DNA from: Gammaproteobacteria bacterium
Lineage (GTDB): Bacteria; Pseudomonadota; Gammaproteobacteria; Ga0077536
Reading direction: 5' to 3'
Assembly (NCBI GenBank): GCA_030833185.1
Contig: JAURHQ010000018.1
Span: 1 to 32,888 of the forward strand
Length of the DNA: 32,888 nucleotides
The notes beneath the pieces are model-generated. The model worked only from the letters and a program-made list of their open reading frames with translations. It did no database searches and was not told where the DNA came from. Shown here in pieces: positions 1 to 7,767 of the stretch (position 1 is its first letter; each line of letters starts with the position of its first letter). The translations under genes were made by a program, and so were the position numbers.

Positions 1-39
1 ACCGACTTCTCGTCGTCTCGCAAGCCCGTTGATCAGGGT

Positions 40-678
40 TCAGTCGGCGAGCTTGAACCCGCGTGCAAACAGCACCGCGCCCACGCTGCCCAGCACCAGC
101 CAGAATGCGGCACTGACCGCGAGCGCCGTCCACTCAAACTGCGTCGCAAGCGCAACGGGAGCCAGCGCCGCCGCCAGCGGTGCCAGTGGCGCGCCGGCGA
201 GCTGTGGCACCAGCAGCAGCACGACGCCGGGCAATTTTCGCCACAGCCCGGGCAGCCAGCACAAGACCGCCAACCCCAGCGCCGTGCAGACCACCGTTCC
301 CAGCCACCACCACTGACGGGCGCCCAGCGCGGCCGCCGCAGTGCCCGGCAGTTCCGGCGGCAAGCCCAGTGCCGGCGCCAAATTAACGCTCAAAAACCCG
401 CAGACGCCCCACAGCGCGCCCGCCGCGAACCCTTTCGGCGCCCCGCGCCACAGCCACAGCGCACCGAGCAGCAGGGCAAAGCCGATGCCGGTCAGCAGAT
501 CAACCAGCAGCGTTGAACCGAGGCGCGCGAAGCTGAGCGCGGGCAGCGAACCGGCCGGGTTTTCATAGCGCTCGGCGGAGAGGATTAAGGGAACGGTAAA
601 GACCAGATGCAACGCGGCCAGCAGCAAGCCGGCGCCGGCGCCAGTGCACAGCGCCCAGCGCAGCAGGCGGTCAAACAG
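40..678 (-). CDS. cbtA: CbtA-family cobalt transporter subunit (membrane protein)
   Basis: Polytopic inner-membrane protein of about 212 residues with roughly five hydrophobic segments, matching the CbtA family thought to import cobalt for cobalamin synthesis. Near the N-terminus it has the family-like pattern of a short charged start, a first membrane helix and a VPLILSAERYE segment. The partner CbtB lies directly upstream, 11 bases away. The start is uncertain. The frame has no ATG near the expected N-terminus, and the best fit is a CTG at 676-678 with an AGGA motif ahead of it. A GTG farther upstream in the same frame would give 244 residues but would run through cbtB in another frame. The family call rests on fold pattern plus the cbtB neighbour. 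Cobalt specificity is a family inference, not proven here. Confidence 0.8.
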   Translation of the reverse strand: MFDRLLRWALCTGAGAGLLLAALHLVFTVPLILSAERYENPAGSLPALSFARLGSTLLVDLLTGIGFALLLGALWLWRGAPKGFAAGALWGVCGFLSVNLAPALGLPPELPGTAAAALGARQWWWLGTVVCTALGLAVLCWLPGLWRKLPGVVLLLVPQLAGAPLAPLAAALAPVALATQFEWTALAVSAAFWLVLGSVGAVLFARGFKLAD

Positions 679-689
679 AAGCGGCGGTC

Positions 690-866
690 CTAGTGGCAGG
701 GAAAGGCAAATGCGTGACGCGTGTCGTGCGCGGCGTTGTGCACGGCCCCGACCGGCGAGAAGCCGACAGCCCACACAATCAGCAAGCCGAGCGCGGCGGC
801 GGCCAGCGCGACACGGGTCGCTTCGCGCCGGGTGGATTGGACTGTAGAGGCAGCAACTGTAGCCAT
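690..866 (-). CDS. cbtB: CbtB-family small cobalt transporter subunit
   Basis: A 58-residue protein with one transmembrane helix (about residues 18-38) followed by a C-terminal histidine-rich tail, HNAAHDTRHAFAFPCH. The tail is the hallmark of CbtB and is the presumed metal-binding site. ATG at 864-866, TAG at 690-692. It lies just upstream of cbtA in the same direction, as is normal for cbtAB pairs. It is easy to miss because it is short and a long out-of-frame reading covers it. CbtA/CbtB pairs are often preceded by a cobalamin riboswitch, but I could not recognise one in 867-1072. Confidence 0.85.
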   Translation of the reverse strand: MATVAASTVQSTRREATRVALAAAALGLLIVWAVGFSPVGAVHNAAHDTRHAFAFPCH

Positions 867-1072
867 GGGGCGCTCCCGAAAGTGAGTGGGCGATAGTCAG
901 CCGAGCATAACCAGTTTGCGTGCCGAGGCAAACGCTGCGCGCGGCGGTGTTGGCCTTGGCAGGACTATCGCGGCGCGCCTCCCGCTGCCTTGTCTTGCTT
1001 ATGGCAGCTGCCGCTCGCGCTGACTATGCTCGCAGGCCCGCCAATCACCATCCCCAAGGGAGACAGAAGCCC
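867..1072. promoter_or_regulatory. Divergent intergenic region with a 9-base inverted repeat
   Basis: This 206-base gap separates cbtB (leftward) from the flippase-like gene (rightward), so it should hold both promoters. It contains a perfect inverted repeat, GCGATAGTC at 890-898 and GACTATCGC at 963-971. A second long-range pairing joins CGAGCATA (901-908) with TATGCTCG (about 1024-1031). No conserved B12-box elements are recognisable on the cbtB-coding strand. Whether the repeats are operator or chance is unknown. Confidence 0.3.
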
Positions 1073-2002
1073 ATGCTGCGCCGAGTGCTCCCGATCGCGC
1101 GCAGGCTCACCGCGCAGCCGTGGTGGCAGGTGCTGAAAGTGCTCGCCATCGCGGGCGGTCTCGGCCTCTTGCTGCACTACCTGCTGGACGAGCGCCCGCT
1201 GGCGCTTTGGCAGCCCGCGCTGCTGTGGGGCCTCGCGCTATGTGAACTGTCGATGCTGGCCTATGCGCTGCGCTTTCGCGCGGTGATGCAGGTCGCCGGC
1301 ATTGCGCTCCCGCGGATGGCGGCTTTGCGGATCTGCCTGCTGGCGGTGTTCTGGCATTTCTTTGTGCCGCTGTCGGTGGGCAGCGAACTGACGCGCTATG
1401 CGCGCCTGCGGTCCCACGCCCCGGCCCGTCGACCCGGCGAAATTGCCGCCGCGCTAGTGCTCGATCATGCGCTGGGCGTGGTCGCCTTGCTGGCGCTGGC
1501 CGGCGCCCTGCTGCTCGCGCTGCGGCCGTTCGGCGAGGTCTCGCGCTGGCTGCCGCTGGCGGTGTGGGCGGGTATGGCCAGCGCGCTGGTGTTGCTCGGC
1601 GTCTACCGCCAACGGCTGCCGGCCCCGGTTGCACAGACGCTGGCGCAGCTGGCAGCCCATCCGGGCGCGGTGGCCCGCGCGCTCGGTTGGTCCGTGGTGA
1701 TGCATCTCCTGCTCGCGGGCGCGGTGTGGACCGGCTCACGCGGCTGGCAAATCGCGCTCGACTATCCGCATACGGCACTCGTGCAGGCCAGCGCCGGCCT
1801 GTTCCAGATGCTGCCGGTCAATCTGGGCGGCGTGGGCGGTGGGGAGGTCGCCGGGCTCGGGCTTTATCTGGCGCTCGGCCTGACGCGCGCGGACGCCCTG
1901 CTGCTGGTCTCACTGCTGTACTGCTATCGGGTGGTGACCGCGCTGCTCGGCGGCGCCTGGGAGTTGCTCAGCCTCCGTCGCGGCGCTCAGTCTTCGTCCT
2001 GA
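1073..2002 (+). CDS. Lysylphosphatidylglycerol synthase TM-region / flippase-like membrane protein
   Basis: Integral membrane protein of 309 residues with about eight hydrophobic segments. The pattern matches the flippase-like domain family (PF03706, the membrane part of MprF/AglD-type proteins). Family-typical traits are a membrane helix followed by FFVPLSVGSELTRYARL, and a conserved late segment with MLPVNLGGVGGGEVAGL. I chose ATG 1073 because of an upstream purine-rich AAGGGAGA motif. An earlier in-frame start at 920 would add a poorly hydrophobic arginine-rich stretch. The family moves or modifies lipid-linked substrates, and the substrate here is unknown. Its 3' end overlaps the convergent acyltransferase gene by 16 bases. 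Confidence 0.75.
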   Translation: MLRRVLPIARRLTAQPWWQVLKVLAIAGGLGLLLHYLLDERPLALWQPALLWGLALCELSMLAYALRFRAVMQVAGIALPRMAALRICLLAVFWHFFVPLSVGSELTRYARLRSHAPARRPGEIAAALVLDHALGVVALLALAGALLLALRPFGEVSRWLPLAVWAGMASALVLLGVYRQRLPAPVAQTLAQLAAHPGAVARALGWSVVMHLLLAGAVWTGSRGWQIALDYPHTALVQASAGLFQMLPVNLGGVGGGEVAGLGLYLALGLTRADALLLVSLLYCYRVVTALLGGAWELLSLRRGAQSSS

Positions 2003-3177
2003 AAGATGTGATGCACGCGCGGCAGATCGGCCTCCATCCGCCGCGGCACCTTGCGCATCAGCCAGTTCAGCCAGCCATAGCGACTGCGGCTGAAACAGGA
2101 CAGCGGCGCGAGCTCAGCGCCCATCAGCGACTTCGCCGCATACGAGCCCAGCCCCAGGTTTAACCATTTCAAGCCGCGCGCGAGGCCAAGCCTGACCGCG
2201 CTGTCCAGCAGCTGGAACCAGATGTCGTCCGGCGGACCATCGCCGCGGCCGGAATAGGTGGCGATGAGGTGACTGCGGTCAAACAGCACCATGCCCTGCC
2301 CGACCATTTCCGTGCCGCGCGTTGCCACCAGCAGCGCACTCTGCGCACCGAGGCAGGCGTCGAGCTCGCGGAAATACGCCGGCCCCAGCACTTCGCGTTT
2401 GATGCCCTTGCTCCGCGCGTAGGCCGCAGCGACCTGCGCGGCACAGGCCTCGGCCAGATGCCCGAAGCTCCCCAGCAGATCGACCGTCTGGTCCTGCGCG
2501 GCCGCCCGCCGCAGACGCCGGCCCAGATCCTTGCGATAGCGCGAGCGCATCGCCGCCAGATAGTCCGCGTAGGACGCCCAGCGCAGCGGAATCCGCGCCA
2601 GCGGCTGGTTGGCGACATGTTGATAGCCGCGCGACGTCAGCGCCGCGAAGTCGGGCAACTCGTCGTCCATGAAGTCGCGGATCACGATCAGCGGGCTGTC
2701 GGAGGCGCGGGCGATCTTGGCAATCGCCGCCTCCAGCAGCATCAGCAAGGGCCCGCGCGGCAGGCCCGGACGCAGCGAAAAGCCGTGACCAATGACGTGC
2801 GGCGACGCGCACTCTGTAATCCTGACCTGCAGAAAGCGCGGCCATAGCTGCCGCAGGCCCCGCGCCAGCGGCTTCAGCAGTCCGGGTAAAATCTGCGCGA
2901 GATCGGTGGTGATGGTGTACACGCAGCAGTGGGCCAGCCACTGCCCGTGGCGGTCGAAGACCACGGGATAAAAGTAACGACAGTCGTTGATGCCGGCGCC
3001 GGCAATGGCGCGGAGGTAGTCGTAAGAGCGGATGACGGCGTCCGAACCGGCCAGCTCATCCCAGGCCGTCCGGTCGCAGTGCTCAAGGGACTGAAAAATC
3101 TCGACCCGCCGCCCGTCCGGCGCCTCGATTGGCGCCAGACCGGCGAGCGGCGGCCGCGTAGCGCCGCCGGAGGTCAT
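1987..3177 (-). CDS. FemAB/GNAT-like acyltransferase (peptidogalycan biosynthesis family)
   Basis: Soluble protein of 396 residues resembling the FemAB-like/GNAT family (PF04339, BioF2-like acetyltransferases), which transfer amino-acyl or acyl groups to envelope precursors or metabolites. Family-like features include an N-terminal segment with SYDYLRA, a middle basic segment YLAAMRSRYRKDLGRRLRRA, and a C-terminal acceptor-domain segment containing WFQLLDSAVRLGLARGLKWLNLG. No signal peptide. It starts at ATG 3177, 31 bases after the end of the aldehyde oxidoreductase gene on the same strand, so the two may be co-transcribed. The exact acceptor is unknown. Confidence 0.65.
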   Translation of the reverse strand: MTSGGATRPPLAGLAPIEAPDGRRVEIFQSLEHCDRTAWDELAGSDAVIRSYDYLRAIAGAGINDCRYFYPVVFDRHGQWLAHCCVYTITTDLAQILPGLLKPLARGLRQLWPRFLQVRITECASPHVIGHGFSLRPGLPRGPLLMLLEAAIAKIARASDSPLIVIRDFMDDELPDFAALTSRGYQHVANQPLARIPLRWASYADYLAAMRSRYRKDLGRRLRRAAAQDQTVDLLGSFGHLAEACAAQVAAAYARSKGIKREVLGPAYFRELDACLGAQSALLVATRGTEMVGQGMVLFDRSHLIATYSGRGDGPPDDIWFQLLDSAVRLGLARGLKWLNLGLGSYAAKSLMGAELAPLSCFSRSRYGWLNWLMRKVPRRMEADLPRVHHIFQDED

Positions 3178-3208
3178 GGTCAGCTAAACCGCGCGAGCGA
3201 CCGGGGGC

Positions 3209-4942
3209 TTAGTTCGCAGCAACCGCCGTCTGGCCGTCCCACCAGCGTTGAACCGCGTCCTTCACTTCCTGGGCATGGAACCGGGCGGTCTTCTGCGTGG
3301 GCTGGAGCGCTTCGTTGTAGAAGAACGCCGGCAGTTCGTCGTCTTCCACCGTGAAGCCCGCTGCAAGATTGAAGGCGTCTTCTTCCTTCAGCGTGGCGCG
3401 GCCCAAATCCTGGAAGAAGCTCATGGGCAGGCTGGTGCCCAGCGCGTCGTTGATCGCGGTGGTGACGAAGTCGGTGTTGATGTTGGTCACCGAGCGACCG
3501 AACACGCATAGCCCCAGCGAATCTTGCGCGGCACAGAGAATCTGCGTTTCGAGGCTGACTTTCACCAGTTCGTCGATGCCCTTGCCGGTGCAATCGTATT
3601 TGGGCGCGTTGCCGGTGGTGTGGTCCGCGCCCTGCGCGGTGACCATCATGGAAATGCCGGTGACTTCAATCACGCGCGGGTCGTAGGCGCTGATCGCCTG
3701 CTTCTTGATGACCGGCGTGCGTTGCACGCCGTAATGCTCGCCGACGCGCGCCGTACCGCCCGCCCACAGCTTGCCGCGTTCGCTGCCGGCGCGGATTTCT
3801 GCCATTACCGAGGTCAGGAAGGGCACATCGCCAAACGGCGCAAGGCCGGCATCCAGCAGCACGCCCATCATGGCGCCGGTTTCGATGGTATCGATGCCCA
3901 GATCGTTCGCATGCCAGTTGAGACGCGCCAGATCGTCCGGGTCGGTCAGGCCGCAGTTGGTGCCCATCAGGCCGAGGGTCTCGTACTCCACCGGGGAGAC
4001 GATTTCGTTTCCGTCCTTGTCGGCGTAGACGTTGCTGCATTCGATCATGCAGCCGGGCATGCAGGCGTGGGTGGTGTTGCCACCGCGTTCCAGATTTTGC
4101 CGGCGGATGAAGTCGCCACCCATTTTCATCACTGTGGTCTGCGGGTCGACCTGCCGACCGGCGGTGAAGTTGTTCACCGGCAGGCCACCGATGAGGTTGG
4201 TGTAGTCGGCCATCGCGGCGGTGCCGTAGTCCTGGAACATCTTGATGGCTTCGTCGGCCTTCAGCAGCGCGCCGTACTGCTTCACGCCCTGCAGCACTTT
4301 CTTGCGGTCGTGGAAGGTGGGCATTTTGTCCAGATCGAGCACGATGGCCTTGATCTTCTTCACGCCCATCACCGCGCCCACGCCGCCGCGCGCCGCGAGC
4401 CGCGAGGGCCGGCTGTCGGTATCGCTGAAGGAAATGCCGGCCAACAGGCCGTGGTATTCGCCCACCGGGCCGCAGATCGCGAGGCTCACCTTCTTGCCGT
4501 ACTTTTCGTGCAGCAGGCGGGCGGTCTCGAAGGTGCCCTGACCGAGGTATTCGGTGCCAGATTCAAACGTAATCGCACCGTCCTTGGTGATGCGGATGAC
4601 GGTCCACTCCTCGGCCGCGCCGTAGAGCGTGAAGCCGGAGATGTAGAGCTGGCCCATGGCGAGGCCGAAGGAGCCGCCGGCGTTGGCCTCTTTCACCCCG
4701 CCGGTCAGCGGGCTTTTGCAGCCCACGCTGGTGCGGTTGGCGTTGGACCAGTTGGAGCCGGCGAAAGGGCCGGCGGAGAAAATCAGCGGATTGGCCGGCG
4801 ACAGCGGGTCGACGGTCGCCGTCCCCAAATCGTTCAGGGTTTTGGCGATGAAGTAGCGCCCGGCGTGGGCCACCTGTTCAGGCGTGAACTGCTCTTCGCG
4901 AACCGTCAGGGTGGGCAGGTCAAAGTGGAGGTACTTGCGCAT
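3209..4942 (-). CDS. Aldehyde:ferredoxin oxidoreductase family protein (tungsten/molybdopterin)
   Basis: A 577-residue protein of the AOR family. These enzymes oxidise aldehydes (or related carbonyls) to acids using a bis-pterin W or Mo cofactor and one [4Fe-4S] cluster. The N-terminal pterin-binding region has SAGPFAGSNW and SVGCKSPLTGG. The cluster ligands appear to be C294, C298 and C302 (CMPGCMIEC) plus C479 in DSLGLCVF. A second pterin-type motif is GADHTTGNA at about 438-446. I chose ATG 4942 because GGAG lies 8 bases ahead; an ATG 7 codons earlier lacks this. The ligand spacing is C-x3-C-x3-C rather than the C-x2-C-x3-C of the archaeal prototype. No dedicated ferredoxin gene is nearby. 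The substrate is unknown. Confidence 0.9.
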   Translation of the reverse strand: MRKYLHFDLPTLTVREEQFTPEQVAHAGRYFIAKTLNDLGTATVDPLSPANPLIFSAGPFAGSNWSNANRTSVGCKSPLTGGVKEANAGGSFGLAMGQLYISGFTLYGAAEEWTVIRITKDGAITFESGTEYLGQGTFETARLLHEKYGKKVSLAICGPVGEYHGLLAGISFSDTDSRPSRLAARGGVGAVMGVKKIKAIVLDLDKMPTFHDRKKVLQGVKQYGALLKADEAIKMFQDYGTAAMADYTNLIGGLPVNNFTAGRQVDPQTTVMKMGGDFIRRQNLERGGNTTHACMPGCMIECSNVYADKDGNEIVSPVEYETLGLMGTNCGLTDPDDLARLNWHANDLGIDTIETGAMMGVLLDAGLAPFGDVPFLTSVMAEIRAGSERGKLWAGGTARVGEHYGVQRTPVIKKQAISAYDPRVIEVTGISMMVTAQGADHTTGNAPKYDCTGKGIDELVKVSLETQILCAAQDSLGLCVFGRSVTNINTDFVTTAINDALGTSLPMSFFQDLGRATLKEEDAFNLAAGFTVEDDELPAFFYNEALQPTQKTARFHAQEVKDAVQRWWDGQTAVAAN

Positions 4943-5007
4943 ATCGGGCTCCGCCAGCGGCATTTTTTACAGGGTAGAGGGGCCGTACGCCCCCGCATGG
5001 GACCGGC

Positions 5008-5013
5008 AGTATA
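5008..5013 (-). promoter_or_regulatory. Possible -10 box for the aldehyde oxidoreductase gene
   Basis: TATACT reads on the minus strand about 66 bases upstream of the chosen start at 4942. No good -35 lies 16-18 bases away, so this is only a weak candidate. It would allow the oxidoreductase to be transcribed independently of the upstream dehydrogenase. Confidence 0.25.
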
Positions 5014-5075
5014 AGGCCGGGAACCGGCGCTTGTAGCCGATCGCAACGAGGTTTTTTACGAACGCAGGCGAAGAT

Positions 5076-5114
5076 CTGGACCACGGCAGACTCACGGCGT
5101 CTCCCGCGGTCCAG
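5076..5114 (-). terminator. Strong stem-loop after the short-chain dehydrogenase gene
   Basis: Read on the minus strand, an 11-base stem (CTGGACCGCGG with CCGTGGTCCAG, one G-U pair) encloses a loop with a further inner AGAC/GTCT stem. It begins 8 bases past the dehydrogenase stop codon. There is no clear T-run after it, so it may be a processing or partial termination signal rather than a classical terminator. Confidence 0.5.
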
Positions 5115-5121
5115 CCCCGGA

Positions 5122-6030
5122 TCAGACCGGATCCCAGCTGAAAATATCGCCCGAGCGGGCCAGCGGGTAGAAGTCGGCCTTGAACTGGTCGAAGACGCGC
5201 TCGGTGATGCTTTCCGCCGTCCAGCCATCAGACGTGTGAGCGGTCTTGAACGGCCGGTTCTGGGTGAACAGGAAGATTTCGTTGTTGCGCACGCCGAAAA
5301 TCTGCCCCGAGACCTGACTGGCCGTATCCGCCAGCAGCGCGACCGCGCAGGGCGCGACCTTCTCCGGCTTCAGCGCCTTCAGGCGTTCAACCCGCTTGGC
5401 CTGCTCGATGTCGGTGATTGGAATGGAGTCGATCATGCGGGTCCAGGCGAAGGGCGCGATGCAGTTGGAGCGCACGCCGAACTTCTGCATGTCGAGCGCA
5501 ATGGACTTCGACAGACCGACGATCCCGAGCTTGGCCGCCGAATAATTGGCCTGCCCGAAGTTGCCGATGAGGCCGGAGGTCGAGGTCATGTGGACGAAAG
5601 CGCCGCCGTTCTGGTCCTTGAAATACGGGGCCGCGGCGCGGCTCATGTTGAACGAGCCGAAGAGGTGCACGCCGACGACGGAGTAGAAATCTTCCGGCGT
5701 CATCTTGTGGAAAATGACGTCGCGCAGATTGCCCGCGTTATTCACCACGCCGTCGATGCGGCCCAGCCGCTCGACCGTCTCATCCACCATGCTCTTGGCG
5801 TCTTCCCAGGCCGCCACGCTCTTGGTCAGCGCGATGGCGCGACCGCCCATGTCTTCGATCTCACGCACCACTTCCTGCGCCGGGCCGGCGTCGGCGCCGT
5901 CACCCGTCAGGCCCACGCCCAGATCGTTGACCGCCACCGAGGCGCCCGCCTTGGCCGCTTCCAGCGCGATTGCGCGCCCGACGCCGCGACCGGCGCCCGT
6001 TACCAGAATTACTTTGCCCTTGAGCAGCAT
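5122..6030 (-). CDS. Short-chain dehydrogenase/reductase (MFE-2 / hydroxyacyl-CoA dehydrogenase-like)
   Basis: A 302-residue classical SDR. The Rossmann nucleotide motif TGAGRGVG is at 11-18, NNAG at 97-100, the catalytic Ser near 150, and Tyr163 and Lys167 in ANYSAAK, so the active site is complete. It is longer than the usual 250 residues. The C-terminal extension (IFGVRNNEIFLFTQNRP onward) resembles SDRs related to the 3-hydroxyacyl-CoA dehydrogenase part of multifunctional enzyme type 2, often found in steroid or fatty-acyl catabolism. ATG 6030 begins MLLKGKVILVTG; farther upstream the frame is arginine-rich and unlike the family. It lies upstream of the aldehyde oxidoreductase and is divergent from the thiolase-like gene. 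The substrate is an inference. Confidence 0.85.
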   Translation of the reverse strand: MLLKGKVILVTGAGRGVGRAIALEAAKAGASVAVNDLGVGLTGDGADAGPAQEVVREIEDMGGRAIALTKSVAAWEDAKSMVDETVERLGRIDGVVNNAGNLRDVIFHKMTPEDFYSVVGVHLFGSFNMSRAAAPYFKDQNGGAFVHMTSTSGLIGNFGQANYSAAKLGIVGLSKSIALDMQKFGVRSNCIAPFAWTRMIDSIPITDIEQAKRVERLKALKPEKVAPCAVALLADTASQVSGQIFGVRNNEIFLFTQNRPFKTAHTSDGWTAESITERVFDQFKADFYPLARSGDIFSWDPV

Positions 6031-6231
6031 GGGAAACCCTCTTCGTGTTGGTGTCGAGCTTGCGCGCGCCGCCCTGCGGGCGCCGTCTCCATCGACCGTG
6101 CATGTTGGAACCGGCCGCCATCGTAGCCGCCGCACCGCCGTTCATAAAGCCGCCGGGCGTTGCGTCGGCCCGCGGGCTCACGCGAGACTGCGGCCAACCC
6201 TCCCCGCGATATGACTGATTCGGAGCAGCGC

Positions 6232-7767
6232 ATGATTGCCGAGCACACCCCTATCCTTGTTGGCATCGGTCAGTGCGTGGTGCGCGACCCCGCCGTGCGG
6301 CTGGCCTCGCCGATGGACCTGCTGGCCGAGGCGGCCCGCGCCGCCTTGGCCGATAGCGGCGCGGCGGCGACGCTGGCCGCACGCATCGACACCGTCGCGG
6401 CGATTCGGTTTTTCGAGCATTCCACGCGGGGCGAGGCGATGGTCGCCCATCCCTTTGGCTGCGCCGACAACGTGCCTGGCGCACTGGCGCGGCGGCTCAA
6501 GCTTGGCGAATGCGAGCTGGTTTACGCCGATGTCGGCGGCCAGACGCCGCAGCGGCTGGTCAATCGCTACAGCGCGGACATTGCCGCCGGGCGGCGCCGC
6601 ACGGTGCTCATCGCGGGTGCTGAAGCCATCGCCAGCATCAAGCAGGCGGTACGTACCGGCCTCGCACCCGACTGGCGTGAAGAGGTGGGCGGCGATTATG
6701 CCGACGAGTGGGCGTCGGACAAGCTGGCCAGCGCCTACGAGCGCGCCCACGGCCTGTATCTGCCGCTGCGGGTCTATCCGCTGTTCGAGCACGCCGCGCG
6801 AGTCGCCGCCGGCCGCAGCCTGCAGGCCCATCGTCAGTTCATGGGCGAGGTCTTCGCGCCCTTTGCCGCGGTCGCCGCCGCGAATCCCTACGCACAGTTT
6901 CCGCAGGCCCGCACGGCGACGGAAATCGCCACCCCCAGCGCCGAGAACTTCCTCATTTCCGAGCCCTATACCAAGTGGATGGTGGCGCAGGACGCGGTGA
7001 ATCAGGGCGCGGCGGTGGTGCTGACCTCGGTCGGTGAGGCGCGCGCGCTGGGCATTCCGCCGAGTCGCTGGATTAGCCTGCACAGTCAGGCGGATCTCGA
7101 CGACCACGTGGTGACTGCGCGGCCGGATTTGGCGCGATCCATCGCCCAGGAACTGGCTCTGCGGCACGCGCTGGAAGCCGCCGGGCTGACCATGGCGGAT
7201 ATTGCGCATCTCGACCTGTACAGCTGCTTCCCGATCGCGGTAACCACCGCCGCTGCCGCCCTCGGCATCGACCCTTGCGGGGCGCGCGCGCTCACGCTGA
7301 CCGGCGGGCTGCCCTTCTTCGGCGGTCCGGGCAACAACTACAGCATGCATGCGATTTGCGAGGCGGTGGCGCGGGTGCGCGCCGCACCGGCGACCCGCGC
7401 CATGGTGGTCGCCAACGGCGGCTATCTCTCGAAACATTCGGTCGGCATTTACGGCGCCGCGCAGCCCGGCCCGTGGCGGCCGGTGGCGGGGGATGCCTTG
7501 CAGCGGGCCTTCGACGCCGCGCCGCGCGTGGCGCTGGCGCCTGAAAGCACGGCCCACGCGGTGGTTGAAAGCTGGGTGATGACGCTGCGCAAAGGCGCGC
7601 CGGAAGTGGCCTATGTCGCGGCCCGCGCGGGTGATGCGCGGCTACTGGCGCGGCCGGTCGAAGGCGATGCCGACACACTGGCCGCAATGGCCGCGGAGGA
7701 ATCGATCGGACGCCGGATTGTCGTCAGCCACGACGGCCAGGTGCACCGCTTCCGCTTCGCGGACTGA
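6232..7767 (+). CDS. Thiolase-like protein (acetyl-CoA acetyltransferase homologue, TLP1-like)
   Basis: A 511-residue thiolase-fold protein. The N-terminus (HTPILVGIGQ), the mid motif VLIAGAEA and a late GGLPFFGGPGNNYSMHAI segment mark it as the thiolase-like type with an extra C-terminal domain. Where ordinary thiolases have a nucleophilic Cys in a CxSG motif, this protein reads VGGQTPQRLVNRYS, so the usual nucleophile is missing. Members of this subgroup are often annotated as acetyl-CoA acetyltransferase although their activity is unclear. The preferred start is ATG 6232, with GGAG 6 bases ahead; an ATG at 6211 lacks a ribosome site. Its stop codon is immediately followed by the convergent GST stop. 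Context suggests acyl-CoA metabolism together with the divergent SDR. Confidence 0.8.
   Translation: MIAEHTPILVGIGQCVVRDPAVRLASPMDLLAEAARAALADSGAAATLAARIDTVAAIRFFEHSTRGEAMVAHPFGCADNVPGALARRLKLGECELVYADVGGQTPQRLVNRYSADIAAGRRRTVLIAGAEAIASIKQAVRTGLAPDWREEVGGDYADEWASDKLASAYERAHGLYLPLRVYPLFEHAARVAAGRSLQAHRQFMGEVFAPFAAVAAANPYAQFPQARTATEIATPSAENFLISEPYTKWMVAQDAVNQGAAVVLTSVGEARALGIPPSRWISLHSQADLDDHVVTARPDLARSIAQELALRHALEAAGLTMADIAHLDLYSCFPIAVTTAAAALGIDPCGARALTLTGGLPFFGGPGNNYSMHAICEAVARVRAAPATRAMVVANGGYLSKHSVGIYGAAQPGPWRPVAGDALQRAFDAAPRVALAPESTAHAVVESWVMTLRKGAPEVAYVAARAGDARLLARPVEGDADTLAAMAAEESIGRRIVVSHDGQVHRFRFAD

Noticed and set aside
867-1072. Cobalamin riboswitch upstream of cbtB
   Set aside because: Expected from family context, but the conserved B12-box and flanking helices could not be recognised on the minus strand.
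3524-5014. Long open reading on the plus strand opposite the aldehyde oxidoreductase
   Set aside because: His/Val/Ala/Gly-rich translation with no family features; it is the antisense shadow of a well-supported gene.
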